Shown: in pieces, positions 9,190-18,138 of the stretch
Position numbering within the stretch: the stretch's first letter is position 1
How the letters are laid out: each line of letters begins with the position of its first letter
Assembly: GCF_017948265.1 (NCBI RefSeq)
Contig: NZ_CP072852.1
Coordinates: 434,001-498,000, forward strand
Length of the DNA stretch: 64,000 nucleotides
Source: Rhodoferax sp. PAMC 29310
GTDB lineage: Bacteria > Pseudomonadota > Gammaproteobacteria > Burkholderiales > Burkholderiaceae_C
Direction: 5' to 3'
The notes under the pieces: generated by a model
The model's database searches: none
Told to the model about the DNA's origin: nothing
What the model saw: the letters and a program-made list of their open reading frames with translations, nothing else
Made by a program: the position numbers and the translations under genes

Positions 9190-10248
9190 TTAAAGCGATG
9201 CCTTGATCTTTGCAGCGACTTCAGGAGAAACCCAGTCAGCCCAGACTTCTGGTTGACCTTTCAGGAAGTGAGCGGCGCCGTCGGCACCAGTCGCTTGGTT
9301 GTCACTCATCCATGCGAGCAATTGGTTGACAGTGGCATTGCTCCAGCTGCGCTTCGCCAGGTACTCATAGGCAGGGCCTCCGGCCTTCTGGAAGCGATCG
9401 GTCACCACGGTCACAACTTCTGACTTGGCCCAGTCGGTCTTGACTGGTTTGTCGCAATCTGCCTTGGAGTTGCAGTTTTCAAAGCCATCCTTGTCAAATG
9501 GAACGCCTGCGTCCAGCTTGACCATGTCATATTTGCCCAAGATAGAGGTAGGTGCCCAGTAATAGCCCAGCCATCCTTCTTTGCGCTCATAGGCCTTTGC
9601 AATAGAGCCATCCAAACCAGCTGCTGAACCTGTATCGATCAGGACGAATCCTTTTTTGCCGGCTTCATAGGCTTTAAAAGCATTGCCGGTCGTCAGTTGG
9701 CAATTCCAGCCGGACGGACAGTTGTGCAGGCCGCCTTTGCCTTTGTTCTCAGATGACGGGAAGAGCTCGGGGTGCTTCAGGGCGTCGTCAATCGTCTTGA
9801 TGGTGGGGTTTGCGTCCGCGATGTACTTTGGCATCCAGATGCCTTCGACGCCGCCGTCTTTCAGTGCGGTTGCTGCGTAGTGCAGGGTGCCGGCCTTGAC
9901 TGCCGCATCCAATGGCTGGCGCACCGCGTTAATCCAAGCCTCAGGAGCGACGTCTGGCTTTCCTTTTTCCATCATCGCGGTCAAGGTCGGCATGGTGTCG
10001 CCGGGCACGAGCTCAACATCGCAGCCATAACCTTTGGTCAGAATGATGTTGTCAATGTGAGCCAACACCTCAGCGGATTGCCAATTCATATTGGCAACCG
10101 ATACTTTGCCACAAGCTTGGGCAGCCGCAGCGACAACCGCTGGCGCAGCCTCTACAGCCACTGGTGCTTCTTCCTTTTTGCTGCAGGCGGCAAGCACCAC
10201 AACAGTTCCCAGTACGGCCATAGATAGATTGCGAGTTGATGTAGTCAT
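9190..10248 (-). CDS. proX: Glycine betaine/proline-binding lipoprotein
   Basis: This 352-residue OpuAC-family substrate-binding protein has an N-terminal lipoprotein signal ending in VVVLAACSKKEE, so it should be acylated at the cysteine rather than free in the periplasm as in E. coli ProX. Tryptophan-rich segments (EAWINAVRQP, GYYWAPTSILGKYDM, PEVWADWVSPEV) are of the kind that form the aromatic cage for quaternary ammonium ligands. Being first in the operon fits higher expression of the binding protein. GGAG precedes the ATG, and a near-consensus promoter lies 136 bp upstream. Confidence 0.95.
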   Translation of the reverse strand: MTTSTRNLSMAVLGTVVVLAACSKKEEAPVAVEAAPAVVAAAAQACGKVSVANMNWQSAEVLAHIDNIILTKGYGCDVELVPGDTMPTLTAMMEKGKPDVAPEAWINAVRQPLDAAVKAGTLHYAATALKDGGVEGIWMPKYIADANPTIKTIDDALKHPELFPSSENKGKGGLHNCPSGWNCQLTTGNAFKAYEAGKKGFVLIDTGSAAGLDGSIAKAYERKEGWLGYYWAPTSILGKYDMVKLDAGVPFDKDGFENCNSKADCDKPVKTDWAKSEVVTVVTDRFQKAGGPAYEYLAKRSWSNATVNQLLAWMSDNQATGADGAAHFLKGQPEVWADWVSPEVAAKIKASL

Positions 10249-10383
10249 TTTTTCTCCAGTAATTGAACAGGGCGACGCAGCAATTTGCCCCCAAAATTGG
10301 GCATTCGAAGTTATCGTATCCGTCTAAATTGGATGGCGCAACGTCAACGTAAATGTCGTCAAAAATTATATTTGATCAAACCT

Positions 10384-10411
10384 ATTATAACGAATGCATA
10401 TCAATTGTCAA
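10384..10411 (-). promoter_or_regulatory. Near-consensus sigma70 promoter for proXWV
   Basis: On the minus strand, TTGACA (10411-10406) and TATAAT (10389-10384) are both perfect consensus hexamers with a 16-bp spacer in AT-rich DNA. The predicted transcript starts near 10377, with a leader of about 130 nt before proX. Osmotic control of proU-type promoters is known elsewhere; nothing here shows how this one is controlled. Confidence 0.75.
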
Positions 10412-10490
10412 GTACATAACTTTTGGTAATGCGCCGTTTGAGCGTGCGCTGGGGTGATGTGGCTGGATTTCGGCAGAAAAAGCACTTACG

Positions 10491-11990
10491 ATGGCTGCGT
10501 CGATTGAAACCTCGCATAGACAAAGCCAACCTTGGATGGGTTCTATGAAAACAGCTCTGCCAACCTCACTTAGCGGAAAAATCATTGCCACCACGGGTGT
10601 CATGGTGCTGATAGGGTTGCTGGCGCTTTCGCTGACCAATGTGTTAACTGCCCGAAGCAACGCGCTCAATTCCTTGGGTAGTCAAGTTAAGGCTTTGGCG
10701 TACTCGCATGCTGCTGGCGTTGGGGACTGGCTTTTGACCCGACACTTGCTTGTCAGGTCTGTTGCTGCTGCAGCTGATGAAGCAGATCCGCTGCCTTATT
10801 TGAAGAAGGCCAAGGTTGCCGGCGACGTCGACACGGTTTACATCGGTTACGCATACAAGAGAACGGCATTCTCAAGTCCTCAAAATTTGCCAGCAGATTA
10901 CGACCCAACCTCCCGCCCCTGGTATCAACAGGCCGCGATTGCCGCCCAATCAGTGGTGACGGAGCCGTATGTCGATGCTGGCTCCCAAAAGCTGGTGATT
11001 ACCTTTGCTTCGGCGGTTAAACAGGGCGGCCAAGTCAAGGCGGTGACGGCGGCCGACGTGTTCATGGACAGTGTGGTTCGTAGCATTGCCTCGATTCGCC
11101 CGACTCCCGGGACTTACGGTTTTATTGTCTCAAAGGCTGGAAAAATCCTGGTTCATGAGGACGCGGCCATGCTCCTCAAGCCTTTAAGTGAAGTAGTGCC
11201 CGCCTTGTCTTCTGGCGCAATTTCCACGATGAGCGGTAGCGGTTCGTTGACTCAGGTGACGATTGGCAGTGATGAGCGATTAATTCATGTCGAACCCATT
11301 CCTGGCACAGATTGGTCTTTGGTCATCGCATTGAATCGTGAGGAAGCGATGAGTGGCATTACCGCAATGATGTGGTCATCTCTCTTGGGAAGCGTTGCCG
11401 TTGCGCTGATTGCTGTGCTGGTCATCGGCGCATTGCTTACCAAGGTGATGCGGCGTTTAAGCGTGCTCCGAGATGCCATGCAAGACATTGGATCGGGTGA
11501 TGGTGACTTGACCCTTCGCGTTGAGGCCCAAGGCAGCGACGAGCTGGCGATGATCGGATCTGGTTTTAACCAGTTTGTAGAAAAGACACATGCAGTTTTG
11601 AAGCAGGTTCGGCAAAGTGCGGATTCTGTTGCGATTGCCAGCACCGAGATCGCACAGGGCAATCAAGACCTATCCTCGCGCACCGAAAGCCAGGCCAGCG
11701 CCTTGCAGGAAACAGGGGCTTCCATGGAGGAGTTGAGTTCGACCGTCAAACAGAATGCCGAGAGTGCAAATCAGCTGGCCATGCGTGCAAGCACCGTGGC
11801 TATTCGGGGCGGTGAAGTTGTGGACCAGGTGGTTGAGACCATGAAGGGCATCAATGACAGCTCTCGCAAGATATCAGACATCATCAGCGTCATTGATGGA
11901 ATTGCCTTCCAGACCAACATATTGGCGCTCAATGCAGCTGTCGAGGCGGCTAGGGCCGGGGAGCAGGAGGGTGTAAGAAGTTTTGTGTAA
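10491..11990 (+). pseudogene. Methyl-accepting chemotaxis protein, 5' part, interrupted by IS
   Basis: This part encodes 492 genuine codons up to 11966, then seven foreign residues read from the IS end before a TAA at 11988-11990. The order is a first membrane helix, a periplasmic double-CACHE sensor (motif SRPWYQQAA), a second helix near residue 292, HAMP, and the methylation and signalling region reaching the hairpin tip. The break falls straight after EAARAGEQ in the most conserved part of the receptor. Joining it to 13626 restores [20 protein letters not shown] and a 689-residue protein. The truncated product lacks one arm of the signalling coiled coil and should not control CheA. Starts at 10491, 10536 or 10545 are all possible; none has a strong ribosome site. 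Confidence 0.9.
11959..11966. repeat. 8-bp target site duplication, left copy
   Basis: GGGAGCAG directly precedes the left terminal repeat and is repeated exactly at 13618-13625. Eight to nine bp is the normal IS256-family target duplication. Confidence 0.9.
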
Positions 11991-11994
11991 ACGG
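11967..11994 (+). repeat. Left terminal inverted repeat of the IS
   Basis: The sequence begins GAGGGTGTAAGAAG and then TTTTGTGTAAACGG. It pairs with the right ends at 13271-13298 and 13590-13617. A close relative of this end occupies the last 24 bases of the window. Confidence 0.85.
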
Positions 11995-12032
11995 TTATTT
12001 GGCAGGAAACTGCTGTCTTGCATGGAGCCGAG

Positions 12033-13262
12033 ATGACCGTAGAGATGAAACCCTTACCCGCCGAGCTGATTGACGCCCTGTTGGCCGACTACAAAAAGCC
12101 CGAAGACCTGATTGGCCAGAATGGCCTCTTGACGCAGCTCACCAAAGCCTTGGTCGAGCGAGCTTTGCAAGCCGAATTGACCGGCCACCTGGGTCACGGC
12201 AAGAACCAGTTGGTTGCCAATGAAGCGGGCAACACCCGCAACGGGTGCAGCAAGAAAACGCTCAAAGGCGATTTTGGCCAGCTACCCATAGAAATCCCCC
12301 GTGACCGCGCCGGCACCTTCGAGCCCCAACTGATTGGCAAACACCAGACCCGCTGGAGCGGCTTTGACGACAAGATACTGTCGCTGTATGCCCGAGGCAT
12401 GACGGTACGCGAGATTCAAGGCCATCTGCAGGAGATGTACGGCGCCGAAGTGTCTCCTACCCTGATTTCATCCGTGACCGACGCCGTCATGGACGAGGTC
12501 AAAGCCTGGCAGTCGCGCCCCTTGGAGGCGCTGTACCCCATCGTCTACATGGACTGCATTCACGTCAAGGTGCGCGACAACGGTACTGTGCGGGTCAAGG
12601 CCCTGTACTTGGCCATTGGCGTCAACCTGGACGGCCTCAAAGAGGTACTGGGCCTGTGGATGGCCCAAACCGAAGGGGCCAAGTTCTGGCTGCAGGTGGT
12701 GACTGAACTGAAGAATCGGGGCGTGGCTGACATCTTTATCGCCTGCGTAGATGGGCTCAAAGGTTTCCCTGACGCCATTGAGGCAGTCTTCCCCAAGGCG
12801 ACGGTGCAGCTTTGCATTGTTCACATGGTGCGTCACAGCCTGAACTTCGTGGGGTGGAAACAGCGCAAGGAAGTCGCCGCGGATTTGCGGCTGATTTACG
12901 CTGCGCCCACTGAATCCGAAGCTGAGCGACAACTCACGGCATTCGAGGTCAAATGGGACGATTCCTTCGCTCCGATTGGGCGCTCCTGGCGGCGCAACTG
13001 GACACGCTTGATACCGTTCTTTGAATACCCGCCAGACATCCGAAAAGTGATTTACACGACCAACGCCATTGAGTCCGTGAACATGAGCCTGCGCAAAATA
13101 ACCAAGACCCGCGGCTCGTTCCCAACTGAGGACGCAGTGTTCAAGCTGTTCTATCTGGCACTGAACAACATCAGCCAGAAATGGACGATGCCGATTCGGG
13201 ATTGGAAGGCTGCTCTGAACCGCTTTACCATTCAGCTTGACGAGCGCATGCCGCGCGTCTAA
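12033..13262 (+). CDS. IS256-family (Mutator-type) transposase
   Basis: From the ATG at 12033, which has GGAG five bases upstream, the protein is 409 residues, the normal length. The DDE catalytic triad is complete: D174 in IVYMDCIHVKV, D240 in IACVDGLKGF and E347 in TTNAIESVNMSLRK. The family signature VQLCIVHMVRHSL lies between the second D and the E. These enzymes move the element through a circular intermediate and make 8-9 bp target duplications. The frame has no frameshift or stop, so the enzyme is probably active. An in-frame ATG at 12018 is less likely. Confidence 0.96.
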   Translation: MTVEMKPLPAELIDALLADYKKPEDLIGQNGLLTQLTKALVERALQAELTGHLGHGKNQLVANEAGNTRNGCSKKTLKGDFGQLPIEIPRDRAGTFEPQLIGKHQTRWSGFDDKILSLYARGMTVREIQGHLQEMYGAEVSPTLISSVTDAVMDEVKAWQSRPLEALYPIVYMDCIHVKVRDNGTVRVKALYLAIGVNLDGLKEVLGLWMAQTEGAKFWLQVVTELKNRGVADIFIACVDGLKGFPDAIEAVFPKATVQLCIVHMVRHSLNFVGWKQRKEVAADLRLIYAAPTESEAERQLTAFEVKWDDSFAPIGRSWRRNWTRLIPFFEYPPDIRKVIYTTNAIESVNMSLRKITKTRGSFPTEDAVFKLFYLALNNISQKWTMPIRDWKAALNRFTIQLDERMPRV

Positions 13263-13270
13263 CTTAACCG

Positions 13271-13298
13271 CCGTTTACACAAAATTCGGGACACCCTC
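13271..13298 (-). repeat. Right terminal inverted repeat, internal copy
   Basis: Read on the minus strand this begins GAGGGTGTCCCGAA and then TTTTGTGTAAACGG. It marks the end of the complete 1,332-bp IS unit but now lies inside the composite element. Confidence 0.85.
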
Positions 13299-13581
13299 GC
13301 GCTCCTGGCGGCGCAACTGGACACACTTGATACCGTTCTTTGAATACCCGCCAGACATCCGAAAAGTGATTTACACGACCAACGCCATTGAGTCCGTGAA
13401 CATGAGCCTGCGCAAAATAACCAAGACCCGCGGCTCGTTCCCATCTGAGGACGCAGTGTTCAAGCTGTTCTATCTGGCACTGAACAACATCAGCCAGAAA
13501 TGGACGATGCCGATTCGGGATTGGAAGGCTGCTCTGAACCGCTTTACCATTCAGTTTGACGAGCGCATGCCGCGCGTCTAA
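13299..13581 (+). pseudogene. Duplicated C-terminal fragment of the IS transposase
   Basis: This encodes the last 93 residues of the transposase again, starting at the equivalent of RSWRRNWT, and includes the catalytic glutamate. Against the intact copy there are three base differences, all changing an amino acid (R to H, T to S, L to F). It has no start or ribosome site of its own and lacks both catalytic aspartates. It is the coding part of a 319-bp direct repeat of 12980-13298. Confidence 0.9.
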
Positions 13582-13589
13582 CTTAACCG

Positions 13590-13617
13590 CCGTTTACACA
13601 AAATTCGGGACACCCTC
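13590..13617 (-). repeat. Right terminal inverted repeat, outer copy
   Basis: This is identical to the internal right end and directly abuts the second copy of the target duplication, so it is the end defined by the chromosomal insertion. Confidence 0.88.
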
Positions 13618-13625
13618 GGGAGCAG
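13618..13625. repeat. 8-bp target site duplication, right copy
   Basis: GGGAGCAG is identical to 11959-11966. Deleting the IS and one copy restores the chemoreceptor reading frame exactly. Confidence 0.9.
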
Positions 13626-14219
13626 GGTCGGGGTTTTGCGGTGGTGGCGTCCGAGGTCCGTAATTTGGCGGGACGTTCTGCCGATGCGGCGAAAGAGATT
13701 AAGGCGCTAATCGTTGCCAGCGTAGAGCGGGTCGAACAGGGTTCTGCTCTTGTTGACCAAGCGGCGGCGACGATGACGGAGGTGGTGAGCAGCATTCGCC
13801 GAGTCACTGACATCATGGGTGAAATCAGTTCGGCGAGTCGTGAGCAGGCCATGGGCGTCGCCCAAGTGGGGGAGGCTGTGACGCAGATGGATCAGTCAAC
13901 CCAGCAAAATGCAGCGTTGGTCGAAGAAATGGCGGCTGCGGCCAGCAGTCTCCGGTCGCAGGCCAATGAATTGGTCCAAGTAGTCGCTGTTTTCAAGTTG
14001 GGCACAGATACGCCGGGGCGCGCAGCGTTGCCAGCGGCGGTGCGCTCACACCAGGTCAATGCAACGCCTTTCAAAGGTGCCGACCGTCGGGGCGGTGGAG
14101 TTGCAAAGGATGCTGCTGCCCGAAAATCGAGTGCCCATCCATCCGGCGAGCCGGCGCCCGCTGTGGTCAAGAAGGACGCAGCCGGCTCCACCTCGAGTGA
14201 TGACTGGACGTCGTTTTAG
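13618..14219 (+). pseudogene. Methyl-accepting chemotaxis protein, 3' part
   Basis: The segment begins with the second copy of the 8-bp target duplication. From 13626 it continues the receptor as [28 protein letters not shown]..., the descending arm of the signalling hairpin with its methylation sites. A low-complexity linker and the C-terminus DDWTSF follow. The final WTSF resembles the pentapeptide that tethers CheR/CheB in other receptors. Without upstream sequence it cannot make a receptor; an internal ATG at 13641 exists, but no signal supports its use. Confidence 0.9.
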
Positions 14220-14448
14220 CCTTCCATTGGCCCTCAAACCGCAGTGTTGACACCGTTGATGGGGTGACGTTTTCGTCGTGTGGGATGTCGTCAAAGGGAG
14301 TTTTGCCAGGCATTTGGCGCACAGCCATTGCGTGCCCTGCCAAAAGATGATGGGTCGAGTCCTTCCTTTCGTTGCATTTAGCGGCGAAAATAGCGGTTCT
14401 GCCCCGTTTTTAATGTGACGGGTGTTTTTATTTTTGCGTCTGCGATTC

Positions 14449-17193
14449 ATGTTTCCTTTCACTTCTCTCAATAAAGCTGCCTCCACCCCAGAGGTGACCG
14501 CTACCCCTGCGAAATCCGCTGAAGTTCACCCACTGGATGCTCTGACGGGCGGCGCGTTTTCCGCTCAAACCTCTGGCGAGCGCATGACACGAATTCGTGA
14601 ATGGATGGCCAGCGAGCCTGCTGCGGATCAAATACAAGCGGTTTTCAAAGAGCTCAGCGTCAAAGACAAGGGCGCGGCCAAGTTGTTGCGTGAAAAGCTG
14701 GACGAAATCAAGCGCAGCAAAAATCAAGAATCCATTGCTCAAGAGTGGGCTGACAAGGCGCAGACCTTGGTTGCCGCCACTAAACTCAATATTGCCGACG
14801 CGTTGGCGTGGCAGCGAGATGCCGCCAAAGCAGGTGCGCCACTAAGCAAAGAGCCTCTGTCTACCCTGAAAGGGCAGTTGGCTGACCGCGTCAAGGGTGT
14901 GGAAGATCTGCAGCACCGGGTACAGGTGCAGCGCGAGGCTGCGGTGCTATTGGCCCAGCGTATTGAAGTCCTGTCGACCAAGTCTTGGCGTGATGCGCAG
15001 GGCGTATTACCTGCTTTGAGCGGTGATGTTGACAACTGGCAATCACAGGCTGAGGCCTTGTTGAGCGACAGCAATTGGCCCAGTGTTGACGCCAAGTTCC
15101 CCCCGTTGTTAGATGCCTCCAAGGCGCAGCTCTTGGTGGTGTGGGATGCATTCAACAGTGCGTTGACCCAGGCCGCCACGGCGTCTGACGATGCGTCCGC
15201 TGCATTGCCACCCGTGCCAGTTTGGGCCGATGAATTGCGCGTTCAGCGTGGTATTCCACTGGAGGCGGCCAAGCCACTCAAAAAGAAGTTGGACCCGGAA
15301 ATCAAGGCCAAGGCAACGTCTTCTGTGCGTGAGGCGCTCTCAAAAGTGGAGCAGGAAGTTGCTGAAGGGCACGGAAAAGCCAGTGCAGGTGCGGCGGCAG
15401 CGCTGCGCAACGCGCTAAAGGAATTTGGCAAGATCATTGACGACAAGCTCGAGAACCAAGCCCACGCGGCACTGGCAGCTGCTGGTGAGCTGGAGGGGTG
15501 GCAGCGTTGGAGCGCCGATCAGGTGCGAGAAGATCTGGTGGCCAAAGCCGAGGGCTTGCTTAAACGCCCCGACGGTCAGGCCGTGGGCGGACGAAAGATG
15601 CAGGAAAGCCTGCGCACTTTGCGTGATCAGTGGAGACAAACCGACCAAGGTGGCGTCCCTAATCACGGCCTTTGGAAGAAATTTGACGATGCCTGCAATG
15701 AGGCCCACAAGGTTGTTGAAGTCTGGCTGGAAAAGGTCAAGACCGAGTCGGCTGAGCACCGTGCTCATCGACTGGCGTTGATCGAGGAGGTCAAGGCTTG
15801 GGCTGAAGCCAACACGACCGCGCTGGACGATGACTGGAAAGGCTTCAACCGCATCCTGCATCAGTTTGGTGACCGCTGGCGTGAATGCGGCCATGTGGGC
15901 GAAAAAGCATTTGCAGAATTGCTGCCGCAATGGAAGGCTGCCATCAATGCAGCCGCGGCACCGCTGGAAGCCCTGCAGAAACTGAGCCTGACGCATCGCC
16001 ACGCCATGATCGATGAGGCCAAACTGCTGGGTGCACAGCCTGAATTGCGGGTGGATGCTGTCAAAGCCTTGCAGCAGCGTTGGCAGGCGGAAGCCCATGG
16101 CGTGCCTATCGACCGTCGCCAGGAGCAGAAATTGTGGGATGCCTTCCGCAAGCCCATTGATGAAGCATTCAATCGCAAGACGATTGAGCGTGAAAAGGCC
16201 GCTGAGGCCTTGGGTGAGCGCGATAAAGTGGTGCTGGACGCTGCCAAAGCGCTGCAGCAAGCCAACGCGTCTGGCGATGCTCAGGCGATTCGTCAAGCCA
16301 TGAATGACCTGGACGCTGCACTGCGCGGACAGGCGCAAGCCAAGGCCGACGTACAAGCACAAGATGAAACATCAAGTTCGCCTTCTGCTCAAGCGGAGAC
16401 TACACAAGTAGCTACTGAAACTGGAGCAAATTCGGAGTCGGAAGAGCCAGCGAATGAGGCGTCTGACGAAGCCGCTGAGTCTGCCGCGCCGGAGATCGAA
16501 ACCCCTGTGGTTGCGACCCCAGCGCCTCCGAAGCGGGTGGTGGCTGTCCGAGGTGATGACCGTCCTGGCATGAAGAAGGAAGAGCCGGCCATCCCTGGTC
16601 GCGGTGGCAAGTTTGGTGATCGAAAAGACGGTGGCCGAGATGGCAATCGGGGTCCTCGCGATGCCAAGTTTTCCGGTCGTACGGATGACCGCGGCCCACG
16701 CCGTGATGGCCGTGACAGCAATTGGTCGGATGCGCCCCGTTTGGGTGACACGGCCTTCCGTGCCCAACGCGATGCGCTGGAACAAGCTCAATTCGCACTG
16801 CGCAAACTGGCGGCACAAGCCCATGGCGAGGCATTGACGCACTTGCTGGGCGCTTGGGAGAACCGTGATGTTGAGCAGGTACCCTCTGCCCAAGAACTGG
16901 GCAGCCGGGTGAATGCGGCTGCACGCAGTGCCTGGACAAAAGCCTTGGCACAAGCCCCTGCGGGTGATGCGGCGACGGCCTTGCTGCGTTTGGAGATGGC
17001 GGCTGAGACACCAACACCTGCCGAGCACTTGAGCGCCCGCCGCATGTTGCAGCTTCAGTTGCTGACCAAGCGCAATGACCCGGCACCGGTGCAAACTTGG
17101 AGCCAGGATGCGTCGACCGTGTTGGCCAGTGCATTTGACGCGGCCAACGCGCGCCGTCTGCAAAATGTGTTGAAGGTCTTGCTGAAGCCTTGA
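14449..17193 (+). CDS. DUF349 domain protein, large, with RG-rich linker
   Basis: The protein is 914 residues from the ATG at 14449 (MFPFTSLNK); an in-frame ATG at 14422 would add nine residues. The first two thirds are helical, charged and Trp-containing. They contain several repeats of the DUF349 type, with recurring patterns such as LREKLDEIKRSKNQ, LRDQWRQTDQGG and FGDRWRECGHVG. Residues of about 650-770 are low-complexity: an Ala/Glu-rich stretch, then an Arg/Gly/Asp-rich one (RGGKFGDRKDGGRDGNRG), then a helical C-terminus. DUF349 proteins have no settled function as far as I know; RG-rich segments often bind RNA. The gene stands alone. Confidence 0.85.
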   Translation: MFPFTSLNKAASTPEVTATPAKSAEVHPLDALTGGAFSAQTSGERMTRIREWMASEPAADQIQAVFKELSVKDKGAAKLLREKLDEIKRSKNQESIAQEWADKAQTLVAATKLNIADALAWQRDAAKAGAPLSKEPLSTLKGQLADRVKGVEDLQHRVQVQREAAVLLAQRIEVLSTKSWRDAQGVLPALSGDVDNWQSQAEALLSDSNWPSVDAKFPPLLDASKAQLLVVWDAFNSALTQAATASDDASAALPPVPVWADELRVQRGIPLEAAKPLKKKLDPEIKAKATSSVREALSKVEQEVAEGHGKASAGAAAALRNALKEFGKIIDDKLENQAHAALAAAGELEGWQRWSADQVREDLVAKAEGLLKRPDGQAVGGRKMQESLRTLRDQWRQTDQGGVPNHGLWKKFDDACNEAHKVVEVWLEKVKTESAEHRAHRLALIEEVKAWAEANTTALDDDWKGFNRILHQFGDRWRECGHVGEKAFAELLPQWKAAINAAAAPLEALQKLSLTHRHAMIDEAKLLGAQPELRVDAVKALQQRWQAEAHGVPIDRRQEQKLWDAFRKPIDEAFNRKTIEREKAAEALGERDKVVLDAAKALQQANASGDAQAIRQAMNDLDAALRGQAQAKADVQAQDETSSSPSAQAETTQVATETGANSESEEPANEASDEAAESAAPEIETPVVATPAPPKRVVAVRGDDRPGMKKEEPAIPGRGGKFGDRKDGGRDGNRGPRDAKFSGRTDDRGPRRDGRDSNWSDAPRLGDTAFRAQRDALEQAQFALRKLAAQAHGEALTHLLGAWENRDVEQVPSAQELGSRVNAAARSAWTKALAQAPAGDAATALLRLEMAAETPTPAEHLSARRMLQLQLLTKRNDPAPVQTWSQDASTVLASAFDAANARRLQNVLKVLLKP

Positions 17194-17291
17194 CGCCCTG
17201 GCGCTCTGCTGGCAAGCGTTGGCAGAGCGAGGGTCGATCAGGATAGAGAGGCTATCCGTTTCCGCCCGGAGACGGCCTTCCAAAGGTAGCG

Positions 17292-18137
17292 CTATTGGCT
17301 GGCTTGCGACACCGTCAGGCGTTGCATCGAGGGCCGGTGAGCCCCGTCCAAACTCAAACGCAGTACCTCAGCCCGAACAGGCTGAGCCTCTGCATCCCAG
17401 TCACTCAGAACCACGCGACGCCTGCCTTCGGGCAAGACGTGATCGGCAGGTTTGTGGGTGTGGCCGTGAATCAAGGTGTGGGACTGTGTGGCCGCCAACC
17501 AATCGACTGTGGCCGCGACATCCAGGTCGGCATAGGTCACACCGCTTCGTTTCCGTGATTCGCTGTTGTCTCGCAGGGCACGGGCCACGGCTTGCCGCTG
17601 GGCCAAATCTTGGCTTAGAAACTGAGCCTGCCAGGCACTAGTGCGCACTTCAGCGCGAAACCTCATGTACTCGGTGTCGTCCAGGCACAAGGCATCGCCA
17701 TGGGAAAGCAGCCAGCGCTCACTACCAAACTCCAAAAGGGTAGGGTCTGTCAGCAATGCCATGCCACAACTGTTTGCAAACGTTTCACCCAGCAAGAAAT
17801 CACGGTTGCCGTGCATGAAAAAGATGTCATGGCGTTGTGCTGCATCTTTCAGAGCTTGGGCGCAACTGAACTCAAAGCCGACGGGTTCGGATAAACCTGA
17901 TGGCGGGTGCGCCACGTCGTCACCGACCCAAACCTCAAACAAATCACCCAAAATGAAGATTGCATCGGCTTGCGTGCGCTGCAGGTAGTTGCGCCACAGC
18001 TCGAAGGTGGTGATCTCGCTGGCCTGCAGGTGCAGGTCGGAGATGAAGTCAATTCGGCGCCAGTTGGCTGGCGCCCTCAGCACCGACCAGGGGGGCACCA
18101 AGCTTGGCGTCGAATTCCCTGGCTGATGCTGGGCCAT
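17292..18137 (-). CDS. lpxH: UDP-2,3-diacylglucosamine diphosphatase LpxH
   Basis: This 281-residue calcineurin-like phosphoesterase has the metal-binding motifs FISDLHL, FILGDLFEVWVGDD, FMHGNRDFL, LLSHGDALCLDD and LIHGHTHKP, which together define LpxH. It hydrolyses UDP-2,3-diacylglucosamine to lipid X at the inner membrane in lipid A synthesis. It is somewhat longer than E. coli LpxH (240 residues), mainly at the N-terminus. The ATG lies one base after the ppiB stop, so it is the last gene of a probable operon with the two cyclophilins. Confidence 0.95.
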   Translation of the reverse strand: MAQHQPGNSTPSLVPPWSVLRAPANWRRIDFISDLHLQASEITTFELWRNYLQRTQADAIFILGDLFEVWVGDDVAHPPSGLSEPVGFEFSCAQALKDAAQRHDIFFMHGNRDFLLGETFANSCGMALLTDPTLLEFGSERWLLSHGDALCLDDTEYMRFRAEVRTSAWQAQFLSQDLAQRQAVARALRDNSESRKRSGVTYADLDVAATVDWLAATQSHTLIHGHTHKPADHVLPEGRRRVVLSDWDAEAQPVRAEVLRLSLDGAHRPSMQRLTVSQASQ

Positions 18138-18138
18138 C

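Larger units (their letters stand above)
11967..13617 (+). mobile_element. IS256-family insertion sequence with extra 3' tail
   Basis: The element is 1,651 bp long between perfect target duplications. Positions 11967-13298 are a complete 1,332-bp IS256-type unit with imperfect inverted ends. Both ends begin GAGGGTGT and share TTTTGTGTAAACGG, agreeing at 23 of 28 positions. It encodes one transposase with an intact DDE triad. Immediately after the right end, 13299-13617 repeats positions 12980-13298 with three substitutions and brings a second right end. The right boundary used by the MCP target duplication is that second end. The element may still be mobile with either right end. Confidence 0.92.

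Noticed and set aside
13237..13581. 114-codon ORF spanning the IS right end and tail
   Set aside because: It begins inside the intact transposase in another frame and enters the duplicated fragment only by crossing the terminal repeat; it is not a gene with its own signals.
16390..16425. TAGCTACTGAAAC-like stretch in the DUF349 gene as another dispersed repeat copy
   Set aside because: It shares only a short palindrome with the family; the later CCCGC and GGGC blocks are missing, so chance similarity is likely.
17200..17232. Inverted repeat CGCTCTGC/GCAGAGCG between the DUF349 gene and lpxH as a terminator
   Set aside because: The stem is reasonable but no T-run follows in either direction.
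16372..17283. 303-codon ORF antisense to the DUF349 gene
   Set aside because: It is antisense to the low-complexity and C-terminal part of a clear plus-strand gene, with Arg/His/Thr-rich shadow composition.
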